A stretch of DNA of 64,000 bases from Pseudoscleropodium purum. Its lineage: Eukaryota > Streptophyta > Bryopsida > Hypnales > Brachytheciaceae. The position numbers and the translations under genes are program-made. The stretch covers positions 5,954,501 to 6,018,500 of the forward strand of contig OZ017799.1 in assembly GCA_963969395.1 (NCBI GenBank), given 5' to 3'. Below the pieces are notes generated by a model. That model saw only the letters and a program-made list of their open reading frames with translations, did not search any database and was not told the origin of the DNA. The stretch's first letter is position 1; each line of letters opens with the position of its first letter. This document shows positions 8,601 through 21,660 of the stretch, in pieces.

Positions 8601-9762
8601 TTTTCATTTCAATAATAATTTGATCTCAGATTAAAATTTGATCATACAAACTATTTATTTTAGTATTCCAATTTCTAGCACATTCCTATATTTGCAACCA
8701 ATTTTGATGCAAATAATTTTTTCTTAGTGTCCTTGGCCAAAAATGATCAAACTTTGGGTCAATCATCATATTAGCAATTGATTTTTCAAGGACTAGCTAA
8801 CCTACTTTGTTATCTCCCCCATAGCCGCGCCAAATATTGAAGAAGAATAATGACCTATTTGGAAATTATATTGTTAGTATAATAATTTCGTTCCAAGGAA
8901 GATGGTCAAGTAAGAAATTAATGCTAAATGAACCAATATTTTAAAATAGGTAATACAATTCTAAAACAGAAGACCATGATTCAATTTGGCAAACTAGCAA
9001 TCACTCAAACTACAACAACTTTATACTCACAACTTGATTTAGATTATTATGACTTCAAATTTAATTCAAGACTATTAATACTCAAGCATAAATACAACAC
9101 AAATTTTTGAAATTTAGATTTTGCTTATATTAATCAAATTTGTAATCATATCACTAGTAAAGGTTTTACAAAATATTCAATGTTCTAAACTTTCTCATAA
9201 TATATCATGATTTCATCCATCACTTTAAAATTTATTTTTAAAAATATTCCACTCAAGCTCTTAAACTTTCCATTCCTTAAATTGATTCAACTAGGACATA
9301 TCTTCCAATCCGAAATAAAAAAATCAACTAGCCAACACATGAACTCCATACATCTCTCAAACTTTGATACACATACACACACACAAAACAACAACTAGAC
9401 AACTCCAACTAGCCGGGACTTGCATTGGTTCTCTTCAAATGGGTGAAAAAGACAACTTGATGAACACCTATATACCTCACAAGACACTGCTTGAAAGCTC
9501 AACCTCCAAATTGGCAATGCAACTCCTCAAATCTAACTTCACAAATTGGCACTCAGTTCCATTTATGCTTACAGTTCCAACCAAATTGGCACTCCAAAAT
9601 CACCAAAATAGATATATTCCAAACTCACTATTTTCCAAGTTTAATACTACTTGAAACTATCCACCTACTTGAACTTAATTTCCCATCACTTCAATTAGGA
9701 TTTTCATTCATGTCTACGAACCACTTCCAACTAAATATTAAACTTCTAAAATCAACACAAAA

Positions 9763-10072
9763 CATTAGAAGAGTTTTGGGGGGTCCAGAAGCTTGTTTTG
9801 GGCCTATTCCCCCGCAGTTGTTCCCTACAGCGAGGGGAACAGCCTGTTGTCAGAATTTTTTTTTTCATAAATAAAAATAATTTAATTTAATTTAATTTTA
9901 AAAAAAATTTAAATTCTCCAAATGCAAAAAAAAATATTAAAAAAAAAATTAAAAATTGGTCAATGACGTGGCAGGGTCTAGGCCACGTCAGACTACTGCG
10001 TCGAACCTGTTTCCTACATTCGCAGGCTCTGATAACTTGTAGGCATCCAGAGGCCCCAAAAATCTTCTAATG
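9763..10072 (+). mobile_element. CATTAGAAG-TIR MITE, copy 1 (310 bp)
   Basis: The ends CATTAGAAGAGTTTTGGGG and CCCCAAAAATCTTCTAATG are inverted repeats. A second copy in opposite orientation lies at 52193-52466 and shares the internal GGGCCTATTCCCCCGCAG-like block, a hairpin of TTCCC/GGGGAAC words, an A/T-rich middle and a GTGGC...GCCAC palindrome. A TA duplication (TA|GAAG...CTTC|TA) is compatible, but the exact target duplication is not resolved. No coding frame. Confidence 0.75.
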
Positions 10073-10213
10073 ATAACATTCCAATTTGGAAAAATCATAA
10101 CCAAAACACCAAATTGGAACCTAAATGTACAAAAAAGATTCATCAAAAACTCCACAAACCACAAAATATTCACGACAAAGTTTAAGAAACTAAATCTAAT
10201 TAGGCTATCTACA

Positions 10214-11942
10214 GTATTTCATTAGACAATAGAGTTGGATTGAAGGAAGTTTGTACATTTGGAATATGTCCACACATCTACTAGGTACACTATTTGCTTT
10301 CACTAATAGTGTGTTGTATTAAAAACTTGCATACTTGCATTTCAAATAAGAAAACAAACACGTTTACATATCATAACAAATAGTGTGTTGGATTGAAGCT
10401 TCACTCTACACTTGCACAATGGATAAAATATAGTGAGGCTAGTATATGTTTGCATAGCTTTAATTTTGAAGCATTTAAGATTGATTCTAATTTGTAATAT
10501 GTAGAATATTTTAGTGCTACAAATGACATAGTTTGAAGCTCACAAAGATGTTCGATTGTGGAAGGATACGGATATATGTGCATATCGCTTTTCTATTGCC
10601 AAAGGTTGTTTTTTTCCAAGTATATATTCAATATTCATTCAAATTGTATTAGAGTTTTAGGGTTTTTCTTTCATAAATATGATTCTACTCTCATAGATAT
10701 GATTTTGCTCTCATAAATATGGTTTTTCAACTTGGGATGGTTTAGTTTAAAATACAAAAGTCATAATTTTGGAGAGGTTTGTAACTATAATATTTTATCC
10801 CTTTTCTCTCATATTATTTGGAGGTGTGCTTATAAAAAAAAGGTTATAATTGTGACTTTCTATAAGGTTGTTTTACTTTTTTATTTCACTTTCAATCACA
10901 TGCATTATAATTTTGGGATGTTTGTAAATGAGAATTGATTGATTTTTGGTTTGCTTTAATATAACTATAATTTATTATTACACTTGAACTAAAATTGTAT
11001 TATAATTTTGAGGTGTTCATAAATGAGACTTGATTGATTTTTGGTTTACTTTGACATAACTAGAATTGAACCCCATTTCCTTTAAACTTTTTTTAATAAT
11101 TGCTTGGGTAAAGTAAACAAAAATCAGTATTTCTAGTATAGTAAAAGTCTTCATCTTCCACGTAGAGTCGTAGACAATCTACAAAATATAAAACTATTAC
11201 AGAATATTTCCATAATTCAAAATAATCAAGATGAAATAAATATAAAAAATGTTTTTGAATAACAACGATTGAAAATATCAAATGTTATAGTTGGTATAGA
11301 TTGTGTTATTTATATATTATTGTATTCCAATTAATGACTACATGTAAATAAAGAGTTGGCCATTCTATTTGTTGGTAGTTATAGTATTTTAAAATTTTTT
11401 TTAATTAATAAAAATTCAAAACTTGAAATGAATTCTCCATGGTTTTTTTAGTTCAAGACAATTTTATCAACATTTATATTTTATTCTATGTTAATTTTAT
11501 ATTTAGTTATATTCACTTTTTTTGTGTGCCATTGCGTAATTTATGTAACTTTAGTAGGTCTAATTATCTATATTATTCAACAATTTAGGTAGTTTAGGGT
11601 CTAATTATCTATATGATTGAAAAGTAGATAATATACTTTATATTTTCTTAAGTTACTTACCAATGCATATGGCATAAAGAAATTGTAACAACAAAATATA
11701 GATAGATTTTCAAAATTATTTATTAATTTGTGATTATAGAATGGATAAGCAAAAAAGAGGAAAAAATAAAAATAAAAATATGAAAAGTCAAAGGCATATA
11801 AAAAATCCAAGAAAAATCAATCAATATTAGAGGTACACAACAATGTAGCTAACATGCCATTTGCGATACTAAGAACTCAAAACAAAGATGCAAAAAGGTT
11901 GGACAATGTTTTTTTAACTGTAATGCCCTACAAGTTACCAAT
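10214..11942. other. AT-rich stretch with small tandem duplications
   Basis: A 24-bp-scale repeat of CTCTCATAGATATGATTTTG-like units lies at about 10668-10726. A ~91-bp tandem duplication lies at about 10903-11062, both units containing TTGATTGATTTTTGGTTT. The remainder is T-rich with no gene seen. Confidence 0.5.
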
Positions 11943-13901
11943 TGTAGATGGCCTAGTTGGTTGTAATTTATGTATTTTTGAATGTATCTTTTTGAGTCAT
12001 ATGATTGTGTTTTGTAGGTTTTTGTGGTATTTGTTTATCAATTTGGTGATTTTGAGGGGTGTTTGTATGGCATGATTTCAGTTTCCAAATAGGATTTTGT
12101 GGAGATCAGTCGGTCTGTTGGGTTTTGGTTGGGTCAAATCAATGGATGAATGGTAGTTAGTGTCCAATTTGGAATTTTGTTGTATGTCCAAGTCAGGGTG
12201 ACTAATCCTAATGGGAATGTGGGTGTAAGGCATTTGCTGTAATTCCAAGTTGGATGGTTGGAGTTTCAATTCAAAATGGTATTGATGAATAGTATGTGCT
12301 TACCAAGTCGGTTAGTGAATGCAGGTGGTTGTGCTACCTAGTTGGTTAAGGAACCGCTTGACTATCCTATATAGCTGGTTATTCCAATTTGGTTTGGCAC
12401 CCAATGTCGAAGAGTGTCCACTGCGAGTCCCAGCCAAGTAGTGCTGCGTATTTGATTTTATATTTGCGTGAATGTTTGAATGTTTGGTTATGTGTTCAAG
12501 TCAAGTATGACTTGTGTGTGTTCCCAATTGGAAATTGTGTCTGTGAGTCCTATTCGGAGGTTGCAGGTGGAGAACAGTCCCGGTGTTTCCCATGGAGGGA
12601 AGATAGTGAAGATCCGAATAGGAGATTTGAAGTGAAGCTATGGAGTTTTATAACTTGAGAGTTAATGTTATGCCAAATGGAAATTGTGTGAATACTGAAG
12701 TCTAAAAGTAGTATTATCATGTGTATGTGACTATTTTCCGATTTGGAGTTGCACTGAGTGAATCAGTGTAAAGTGATTTGTGGTGAACACGGAAGTAAGT
12801 TGAAATTAGGCCCAAGTTGTGGAAGATGATCCAACTTGTGGTAGATGATAGGATCAGGAGCTGAAGTCGAATGAGAGCTGTAACATTGTAGAATTTCAAG
12901 CTCAAAATGGAGATTTATTGTTAAGGTTTAATCTGGATAGAAAAGACATAAAAACATGTTAACGGTGATTTAGTCACCAACTTGGATTTATTAGAGAAGA
13001 ATTCTTATCCTGTTGGTGTATTGTGGTGTCATTATAGTATGTGGAAACTGGATGGTTGTGTTTGAGATTATGAATGCAAGTCCAAATTGGTTGTGTATGG
13101 AATGATATGTGTGTGTCTATGTGAATTCCGGGTTGGTCTGTGAGTTCAAGTTTGTCGCATAAGCTACCAAGTCGAAAAGCTATATGACGGTGTAGAGTGG
13201 TTTAATTTTATGTGAAGTATGAGTCCAATTTGGTAGTTGAAGTGTATGTGATTTGCATGGATGGGAGCAGCATCCCATGAGTGAATTAAGTAAGAGAAAG
13301 GTCTGAAAATGAAGAGTAAGAAATTGCCCAAGTTGGGTGCAAGCAAGTGTAAATTCTGTCAATGTCGAAATTATGAGAGACCAAAGTGTGAAACTGAGAG
13401 ACAAAATTCCAAGTTGGTGAGAGAAGTAGCTATTGTTGTAGAGATAGGAGACAAAACCAATTTGGTTTGGGAAGCTACCCAAGTAGGAAGTGAGAAGCAG
13501 TGATTGGAAAGTGTACCCGACAAGTTGTTGGAGAAGCGTAGCAGCAATTGCTCCAGTCCAATTCAAAGAAAGAAGGCCGCAGTTGCAGAGCCCAAGTCGG
13601 AGTTGAAAGATCAGTTGCAGTGAAGATGCCAAATGGGGGAAAGACTGGGATCGAAGTAAAAAGAGGATGCTGAATCCAATTTGGGAGATAAGTAGAATAT
13701 ATAATAAAGTAAAAAAAAAAAAAGGAATAAATAGTTAATAACTTTAGGAATTTAAGGATGAATTTAAGGAACAATTGTCCTTACTTGGTGGTTGTGTAGG
13801 CCAAGTACGTGTATTTAGAAACAATCCTATTTAATAACCTCCCTAGGAATGAACTTAACTATTAGTTGAATAAATCCGAATAGGTATCAACGCAATCTAC
13901 A
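11943..13901 (-). mobile_element. Solo LTR of the TGTAGA/TCTACA family, reverse orientation
   Basis: Bounded by TGTAGATGG (11943) and GCAATCTACA (ending 13901). Near-matching flanks are CCAAT (11938-11942) and CCAAC (13902-13906), consistent with a 5-bp duplication carrying one C/T change. Read on the minus strand its first ~120 bp align with the LTR at 59078: a GTTGATACCTATTCGGATTTA block, TTCATTCCTAGGGAGG, then TATTAAATAGGATTGTTTC. The whole element is studded with CCAAATTGG/CCAAGTCGG-like words. Several short frames exist but none looks like a protein. Confidence 0.75.
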
Positions 13902-14859
13902 CCAACGTTTGATCCATGATAGAGTCGTAGTTCAAGACAAAGCAACTAACCAAATTGCTTTAGTTGTTTGTTTAACCCTATTTCAAAAAATGTTTAAGGA
14001 CATATATGGAGTATTTGATGAACTTATGAGTATGTTAGTTGAGGTATCTAAAGGGGCAAGCAACATAATTGGAAGTGAATTTCATTAAGGGAGAAGTGGA
14101 ATAATGAAAGCGGTTGATTGGAGGATAGAGTATGAGACAAATCTTTTTTTGGTAAGATACATTCCACCACTGCCACTACAAGGTAGTAAAAAAGCACTTT
14201 GAAAGTGGAAAGACGATCATCAATTGGTTTTTAAAATAGCACGATTCTACAAAACAAAATTAAAAAAGATCACACCCATACTTTTCTAGACAATTGCAAT
14301 GGAGATCAAATATGTAGGAATACCTAACCTTGAGTAGATAAAGTTTGTTGATCTTGAGAAAATTAAACATACTTTTGCAAACAACTTGTCATACACCCAC
14401 TAAGACTTATATAACCGGGTTCGCGAGGATTGTGATCACAATTCCTACACATACAACATTAAGACACCAACAAATCTAACAAATGGAAAATGGCTTCATT
14501 AGCAAATACATTCCATTGCAATGGAGGACAATTTATTGTACCTAGCTACAAAGTGCATATTGACTTTGGAGCGTGTGATCAAATTGTGGAGGTAATTTGG
14601 CAAGGAAAGATAGACTATCATTGCACTACTCAATCTACAAGAGCCATGGGATTCATTAGGATTGGCACTCAATATAATCTCCTAATAACTTATTTCAAAA
14701 CTTACAAAGGTGATCCAAGATTTTTAAAATGAGTGTCAAGATTTAAACACAATCAATGCAAAAATTAAATAAGTCGATAGTAGACTCAAAGAGAAACTTG
14801 CTTTGCCAAAGATAGATTATGATATAGACTTGAGTTCAGATTTGAATTTGGATGCATTA

Positions 14860-14860
<1 letters not shown>
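13902..14860. other. Stretch with a small unrecognised frame at 14490-14732
   Basis: The 80-codon plus-strand frame at 14490-14732 has an in-frame TAA at 14460-14462 just upstream. Its product has HCNGGQFIVPSYKVHIDFGA and ends GDPRFLK. The composition is more protein-like than most short frames here, and the flanks in other phases also look like degraded coding DNA. It may be a remnant of a transposon or gene exon. I cannot assign it. Confidence 0.3.
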
Positions 14861-14921
<61 letters not shown>

Positions 14922-14965
14922 TTATTTATTTATTTATATATTTATTTATTTATTTATATATATAT
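14861..14965. repeat. (TA)n / (TTTA)n microsatellite
   Basis: A pure TA run from 14861 passes into TTTA repeats, then returns to TA before 14965. The Tyr/Ile-rich frame across it is an artefact of the repeat. Confidence 0.97.
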
Positions 14966-17900
14966 CATTATTATCATATATTATGTAATATATATTTTAT
15001 TTTATTTTATTTATTTCATATTACGTTTCTGTCTTTTCTTTCATTATTTCTTGTAACATCTTTTTATATTCCATTTTTTAGGTTTCTCAAATAATATTCT
15101 TTTGTAACTTATATATCTCTATGTAACTTATATGTCATTATTAAATTCTAAAGACTTTTTTTAATCCTTGTAGAAACTTTTATTTCCCATTGTTTATACT
15201 TTTGAATCATCATTATTTATTGTTCTTCATCACTTCTATTTTGTTTGTGATATTACATTAATTATATATACCAAGTATGTCAGAAAAGCTTTTATACCAC
15301 CTAATATTTAGTTTTTTTGAGTTTTTCACATTCAAGCATTTAATTCACTTGAAAACATATTTAGTTTGTGCAAAATGCAAATACATTCTAATGTGAAGCT
15401 TAGTATTATGAATAGTTTTAATTTTTTTATTTACACTCTAAAAAATAAGAAATTTTAAAAAAGCATTTTCATGTAGTTAAAAAAAAGTAATTTCACCACT
15501 TTATATAAAAAAGTGAAATATATAATGCCTTCCATTTTTTAAACAAGTACATTTTTGTATTTATCTTAGATAATTAAACCACTGTTTTTTAATATCCTAC
15601 AAATATTGAAATCCCTGAAATTTCTATAACTTCTTGAGAAATTAAATTTTTAAAATTAATTTTGGACATAGTGAAGTATCTAAGACATACTATTGAGAAT
15701 TCTTTGTTCTAAATTTTCAACGGATTGATTCATTTTAAAACAATGTAGTGAACTTTGTTAGTTACAAAAATGTTGAATGCATACATGACCAAGGCCTTTT
15801 GTTCACCTAAAATCATGCAAAATGACCATTTCTATTGTAAATGGGGAAAGAATTACTTATTGTTCTTTTTAAACATTTGACCATAGGATCATAACCCTAA
15901 TTAGAAGAAAAAACGTGTAAAATAAAATTTAATCCTTAAAAGACATTTCATGTTTAGGCTTGGGCAAACTTCATTAAATTTCTATATTAACATTTGCATT
16001 TCAAAATTCTTATATTTTTTTGAATGTAATAATATATATTTCAAAATTTATCTCAATTTTTTAATTTAAAATTCATTCTATTATATACTCAATTTTTTTA
16101 ATTTTTTCAACTTTTTTGTTTACAAAATTAGTTGTAAACATGTACACTTTCTTAGTTACAAGGTTATTGTGGGAATTATATAATGTTCTTTTACATTGGG
16201 GTATGGAATCTATACATTGTATTTTAAAATGGTGGAGGTTAGTTGTGTAGGTTCACATATGTTTTGTATGAAATTAAAGATTTTTTTATATAATTATAAA
16301 TCGTGAATCTTATCTCATATAGGAATCTTTATATGCTTTGAAAAATCATATGGTGAATGATCATGGGGCTTTTCTTTTACAACCATTTGAACAAAAATTT
16401 GATAATTAAGTTAATATTAGGCTCTTGAAGTGAATATTAAAAACATTATTTTGAGTGTTGAAAATAAAAATGGAAAAACTCTTTTTTTTGCTACTTGAGA
16501 TTCAAAAATTGAAGAACAAATCAACGTGTTAAACTAAAATTTGAACAAACATTTTGTGTTCAATATGTGAATATTGTAAATTCTACCAAAGACAAAAAGG
16601 CATTAATACTATGGCTTTTAGAATATAATGTTTTCTTAATGAAAGATTTTTTAGAGATTTCGAAAAGGGCAAGTAATGAGATCTTGATTGAGGATGGCTT
16701 TTATATTATTCAAGACAATTGTAAATCTGGAAGTATTTCTTCTTGACACACAAATCTATCAAGGTTATCAGATAATAGTAAAAACTGTCGCATGAAATTT
16801 TAAACATCTCAATTTGAGACCTCACTAGATATGCCAAGTGGTACAAATTATAATGGGGACTATTTTCTATCTTCATGATTTCATTGTGTAGTGCATTGCA
16901 TGAGAGTTGGTTATTAACAATGTTCTAAAGGAATTTATTGAAGACAATGGAAAAATAGATGCATTTTAAAAGGTTTTGTTTTACAATATCTCATTCAAAT
17001 TTACAATATTGTAAAATCAAGATTTAAATCTTAATCAACATTTTGATATTCAAATATTGGGATTTTTGAGCGGCAATCCCTTGTAGATGCAAGGATTCCT
17101 CACTTGAGAGTTGAATGTCTAAATGAATATGATGAAGAGGTTGTAGAGGTTTATAAATTTTCAAACAATGAAATGAATCACATCCAAAATGGCAACTGCA
17201 AAGTTGCCTATAGTATTTTCCTTATGGATGGTGGTTTTGAATTGTGTATTGAAGCATGAATTGCAATTGGTGAAACACTAAAAAATTGTTTTTTATAAGT
17301 CATTCATGAAATTATAAGAAGTGTTATTATAGCATTCATGTTCAGTACAAAAATCTCAATTCATGTTGAAGATGGTTATTGGCTATTTTCTATTTATTGG
17401 TTTTAAGTACTTAAAAAATCTGATATATTGTAACAAATAAAAATAGTGAGCATTTTAAGCAACTATTGGGGCAAAAGGGATTCTTGAAGGCAAATTTTTA
17501 AAAACGATGCCTTTATATAAACATTTGCAAATGAATATTTTGCTATTTCAGAGAGTGAAATGGAAGATTATGAAGTGCACCAAGTTGTACAACAACTAGG
17601 AATGATAGTGATGACTATTTCTGGTATAATATTTTATTGAACAATATCAATGAGATTTAGCGTTGCAAATAGTGTTAATTATCATAAAAAAACATCAAGA
17701 AAGAAGGCATTTGGAAGATTTACAAATGTTATGAAATTCATACAAGGAAACTATTAGAAATTCATAAATGTAGTTGTCAACAACATCAAGACAATACTTT
17801 GATGTGTGTAAAAACTTTAATTTATTTTGGTAATTTCATATTTTTTTGTTGTAGATTTTTTCATTTTTGTATTGGTTGGTTAAAATGAATTTTGTTATGT

Positions 17901-19235
17901 CTTAACAATCATTTTACAATCGACAATTTGACATGCCGTGCTCTTTGAGCTTCTTGATAGATTGTCTTTATTTGTAGGATTTACAAGGGCCTTGTTGTTT
18001 TAGATGAACATTGTTGTTTATGGTTTAGGGAACAACATTGGTATTCTTGAGCTAGAGTTTATGGTTTAAGGCTTAGAATACCTACTCCCCTTTTTAGGAT
18101 CTTTGATTCCAATGGTATAAAGTTTACCTCTACAAGTTTGGCTTTTTGGGAGATATAATAACTTCTAAATTTATGATGTCTAGTTTTGACTTGGCTATTG
18201 CAAATTCAATACAAGGGATTTTGTAAAGAATGTTTTGTTTTTGGAAGGGGCTCAATAAGAGCATTTTTAAAAATTTTGGTTTTGTGAAAAAAATTATACT
18301 TTTGTATTTTTTGGAATTGGAGAATTGACTTAGTAAATGACTAGCTCATTCTCCACTAACTTTTCTATTTTAAAATTGATTTAAATAGTTTTAATCCTAA
18401 ATTGATGTTGTATCTACAAAATTGATGTTTCTTGTTTTTCTTGATGTTGTATTTAAAGGTAGTTCCATGGATGAGTGGCTCAAAAGCAACACCTATGGCC
18501 TCATTATAAGTCACTAAAAATGAAGACTGTTCCCTTTGATGGCTACTACATTGAAAATAAAATAGAAAAAAGTTTAAAAGTGAAGGGTGGACCACCTTAA
18601 TCTTCTAAAATAAAACACAATAGAAAAATAGTTATAATAATTATAATAAATATTTATAAAAAAAATGTCCCCAAAATTTGACCTTCATTTGACCTTCTAA
18701 AAAATCCCTAATTTTGTATTAAAAGACGTTTTCATAGTATAGAAAGCATTTCACTCAAGTTAAAACCTTTGGAGTACTCATAACAAAGTCAATAGAAAAC
18801 ATTGAAATATATCTATCTTCTCAAAAAATTCCATGTGTATTTTTTGTTTAGTTGTGACAAGTTCATATTACTACACTTCAAAAGTCCCATACTCCTATTG
18901 AAAATTGAAAGTTCTTAAACCAACTACATATATGCCTTTGTAATCAAGTTGTTTAGTATTTTGGGCAATTTCTTTTTAATAGATGCAACCATTTGTGACT
19001 TAAAGCCTCTGTAATGCTAACATTTTCTGAAAATATATTTTTGACCAATTTATTGAGACATTCATCCATACATATACCTTCAAATTAAGTTTTTGTAATA
19101 GGATATTAAATTTTGTTGGGGTTAGGGAGTTGATTTTATAGATGTTTAGCTCATTTGCCACTTATTTTCATGTTTATTCTAACTTCTTTGTTCAACATTT
19201 TTAGAGAGTGTTTTTTGAGCCTAATAGGATTGATT
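14966..19235. other. Decayed AT-rich DNA, no assignable gene
   Basis: Between about 16560 and 17800 there are phrases that look like eroded coding sequence (short, protein-like pieces in shifting frames), but stops and indels prevent any assignment. No RNA gene or terminal repeats were recognised. Confidence 0.35.
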
Positions 19236-19615
19236 TCTTGAGAGTTTTTTAATGATATATGGGACGTTGAAAGGCTCTTTGAGCATCAAAAGTTATGACA
19301 AGAACAAATCACTTTAAAACCTAACCTTGGTTTAAATTTTGGTTTCTCTTAATTTCTTTATTTAATGCCTTTTTTGGAGAGCTTTCTAACAGTGTGTGGC
19401 AAATTGAAGGGCTCTTTACACATCAAAAATTATAGCCAAGAGACGTTGGTTGTCCCCTAATTTTGGTTTAAATATCAATTTTCCTAAACTTCTTCGTCTA
19501 TCATTTTTTTGAGGATGTTTTAAATTTATGAGGACTAAATTTTCAAGAGCTTTCTAATGGTGTATGGCACATTGAAGGGCTCTTTATGCATCAAAAATTA
19601 TGGCCAAGAAAAGTC
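19236..19615 (+). repeat. Three diverged tandem copies of a ~150-bp unit
   Basis: Each unit has a core close to GAGCTTTCTAATGGTGTATG, then GGCACATTGAAGGGCTCTTT and CATCAAAAATTATGGCCAAG. Cores sit near 19236-19310, 19376-19445 and 19540-19615. Spacing is about 145-165 bp. Confidence 0.75.
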
Positions 19616-19689
19616 AACTATCTCCACCAAGAGGAAAAAATTATTCCCTTTTATGACTAAATTAATTAAAATGGTGGTATTCCATATGC

Positions 19690-19722
19690 CACGTTTAGGA
19701 TTTAGGATTTAGGATTTGGGTG
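19690..19722 (+). repeat. Short TTTAGGA heptamer run
   Basis: About four 7-bp units of TTTAGGA/TTTGGGT. It resembles the plant telomere heptamer TTTAGGG with a fixed G-to-A change. Too short and impure to call an interstitial telomere. Confidence 0.6.
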
Positions 19723-20649
19723 GATTCAAGGATTCTAAATTGATTTTATAATTTTTATATTGTAGTGATTATTAGCAATTTGAGAGATAGATTGTACTAT
19801 CTTATAATATTTTGAGAATCAATTAGAGGTGTTATAATATTTTGAAGAGTAATTATATTATACAAAGGCCTTTTCATATTGGAGCACATTTTAAATTAAA
19901 ATTTTTTCTATAAATATATTGCATCAAGACAAATTATGATAAGTTGATACTCATGTTCAATTATTGATTTCATGTTTTAAAATGATAAAGAAATTAAAGC
20001 TTCAAAATATTTTTTACAAATTCATTCAAGTTGTACGAGTTTTTTGAACATTAAATACAACAAATGTGTGAATTGACATTTTAAGGCCATTAACAATAAC
20101 TCAAATACATCAAAAATATTTTTGATTGAAATTTATATGTCTTAGAATTATTATGAACTTTTGACTTGAACTTTTTCAAGCATTAACATGGTACATGTAT
20201 GATTTCTTGACTTAATTATTTTACATACAACAAATGAGTGAATTATTTTCTCATGGCCATTGACAATGGCTTAAATAATTCAAAAATATTTTAAACCTCC
20301 CAAAAACAAACAAAATAGGGGATGTCAACTCAAAGGAACTTGCATGCATTAAGAAGAGTTCTCCACTACAAAACTTGACCAAATGCTTTTGAAAGCTCAA
20401 AGAAACATAAGTGTAGCCAATGTTGCCTTGATTAATATATTGATATGTATTGGTAGCAAGAGAATGAGAAAATGGGCTTTAAGGGTTTGGGATTTGAGGT
20501 TGTTAGAAATCACGGAGAAAGGACCTTGTATACTTGTGCAAAGACTTCACCACCTTGGTTTACTAGAAGATATTTGTTTGACTTCCAAAGAAAAGTAAAA
20601 AACTCCAAAATAATATTAAAATTTGCATTTTTCAAAGAAACTAAATAGC

Positions 20650-21660
20650 CATGGTTGTCTAAAAGATTCATGGAAGTAAGAAAAATCCTTTATTTGCAAC
20701 ATTTAGACATTGTAAGCTTTTGATACATTAGTCAAACCACCGCCAATTTGTAAATTTTCTTAAAATTTGGTGTCATTGCAAATGTTATGATATTTTCCAA
20801 TATTAAAATGCCTTCAAATTTGATGGCTTATTGAGTTAGCACAAATAAACCTATCATAATTTTTACGAACATGTTGGAAGGTTGTTGACTTTCCATTGAG
20901 TTACTGTGACATTTCAAAAAAATACAAAAAAAAATTGGGGTGACTTCTAGGAAGTTCACAAAATCAAAGTGCAAATACAATTATTTCTTTGTACTATTCA
21001 TAAGGAGGTTAAAATTAATTATTCCTTTATAATTTCTACCAAGGAGAAAATCATTCCAGTACAAAGAAATATTAGAACAACCATCTCTAATATTGACCTT
21101 TTGGCATGTTCTTAAGCTAAAAGCACCTCTCTTAGCTCTCTATATACTTTGGTTGCCTCTCCCTTCATTTCATTTGCATTCTTACTCAATATTCTAAAAG
21201 TCATCTATAAATTAAAAAATGACTAATCCAAATTCTTTACGAATTGAATAGTAATATTTTCCTAGATATTCTAGATGAAAAATAGATTATTTTCATTTTA
21301 CCAATTTGCTACATGCACTTTGCAAGACTAGTTTTAGGATGGAACAAGGCACTAGGACTGACTAACTTTCTACTTTTAAATTCTCTTGGATTTGATTAAT
21401 CAATTATTCAAACTTTGAATAAGACTTTAGAAATGAAAAAACAAGGTGTTTTAAGCATTCCACATTTCTTAAAAGACCCTTCACTTCATTAGTAGGAACT
21501 TCTACAAATTTTCACTCAAATTCTCTTTTTTATACCTATTTCACATAAATATATTTAAAACAATAAACTAGACGAGAATAAATAGATAAGTAAAAACTAA
21601 GTTCTAAGTGCCACCTTGAGGGCTCACACCCTTCACATGTCTTTTAATCTTGTTTTCTAA
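20650..21660 (+). repeat. Probable diverged copy of retroelement block II
   Basis: Shares GACTTCTAGGAAGTTCAC, AGGAGAAAATCATTCCAGTA and the near-terminal word GGCTCACACCCTTCAC with the block II copies ending near 36110, 44510 and 53430. Very diverged; boundaries are uncertain. A 71-codon frame at 20383-20598, just before it, was not recognised. Confidence 0.4.

Larger units (their letters stand above)
7055..10213 (+). mobile_element. LTR of the TGTAGA/TCTACA family, enlarged by later insertions
   Basis: The left end TGTAGATAAGC and right end GGCTATCTACA match the ends of the solo LTR at 59078-60742. Homology is clear in the first ~350 bp: a GAGGCTTTTAAATAG-like block, TCATTGCAACCA, and CCACTCTTAATGGCCACAAGG. 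The flanking 5-mers (ATAGT and GTATT) do not match, so the two ends may have recombined or mutated. It carries a hAT-like MITE (7453-7709), a second MITE (9763-10072) and an extra middle segment with minus-strand coiled-coil-like frames. Without the two MITEs it is about 2.6 kb, longer than its relatives. Confidence 0.65.

Noticed and set aside
13180..13774. Overlapping minus-strand frames up to 150 codons and a plus-strand 64-codon frame
   Set aside because: They overlap each other on both strands inside an LTR copy, have Leu/Ser-rich composition from the CCAANTTGG-like background, and are not conserved in the other two copies.
14803..14988. 61-codon frame rich in Tyr and Ile
   Set aside because: Pure translation of the TA/TTTA microsatellite.
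19690..19722. Possible interstitial telomere
   Set aside because: Only about four units, and TTTAGGA instead of TTTAGGG; similar TTTAGGAT words occur at 1325 and inversely at 48210, so it is more likely simple AT-rich repetition.
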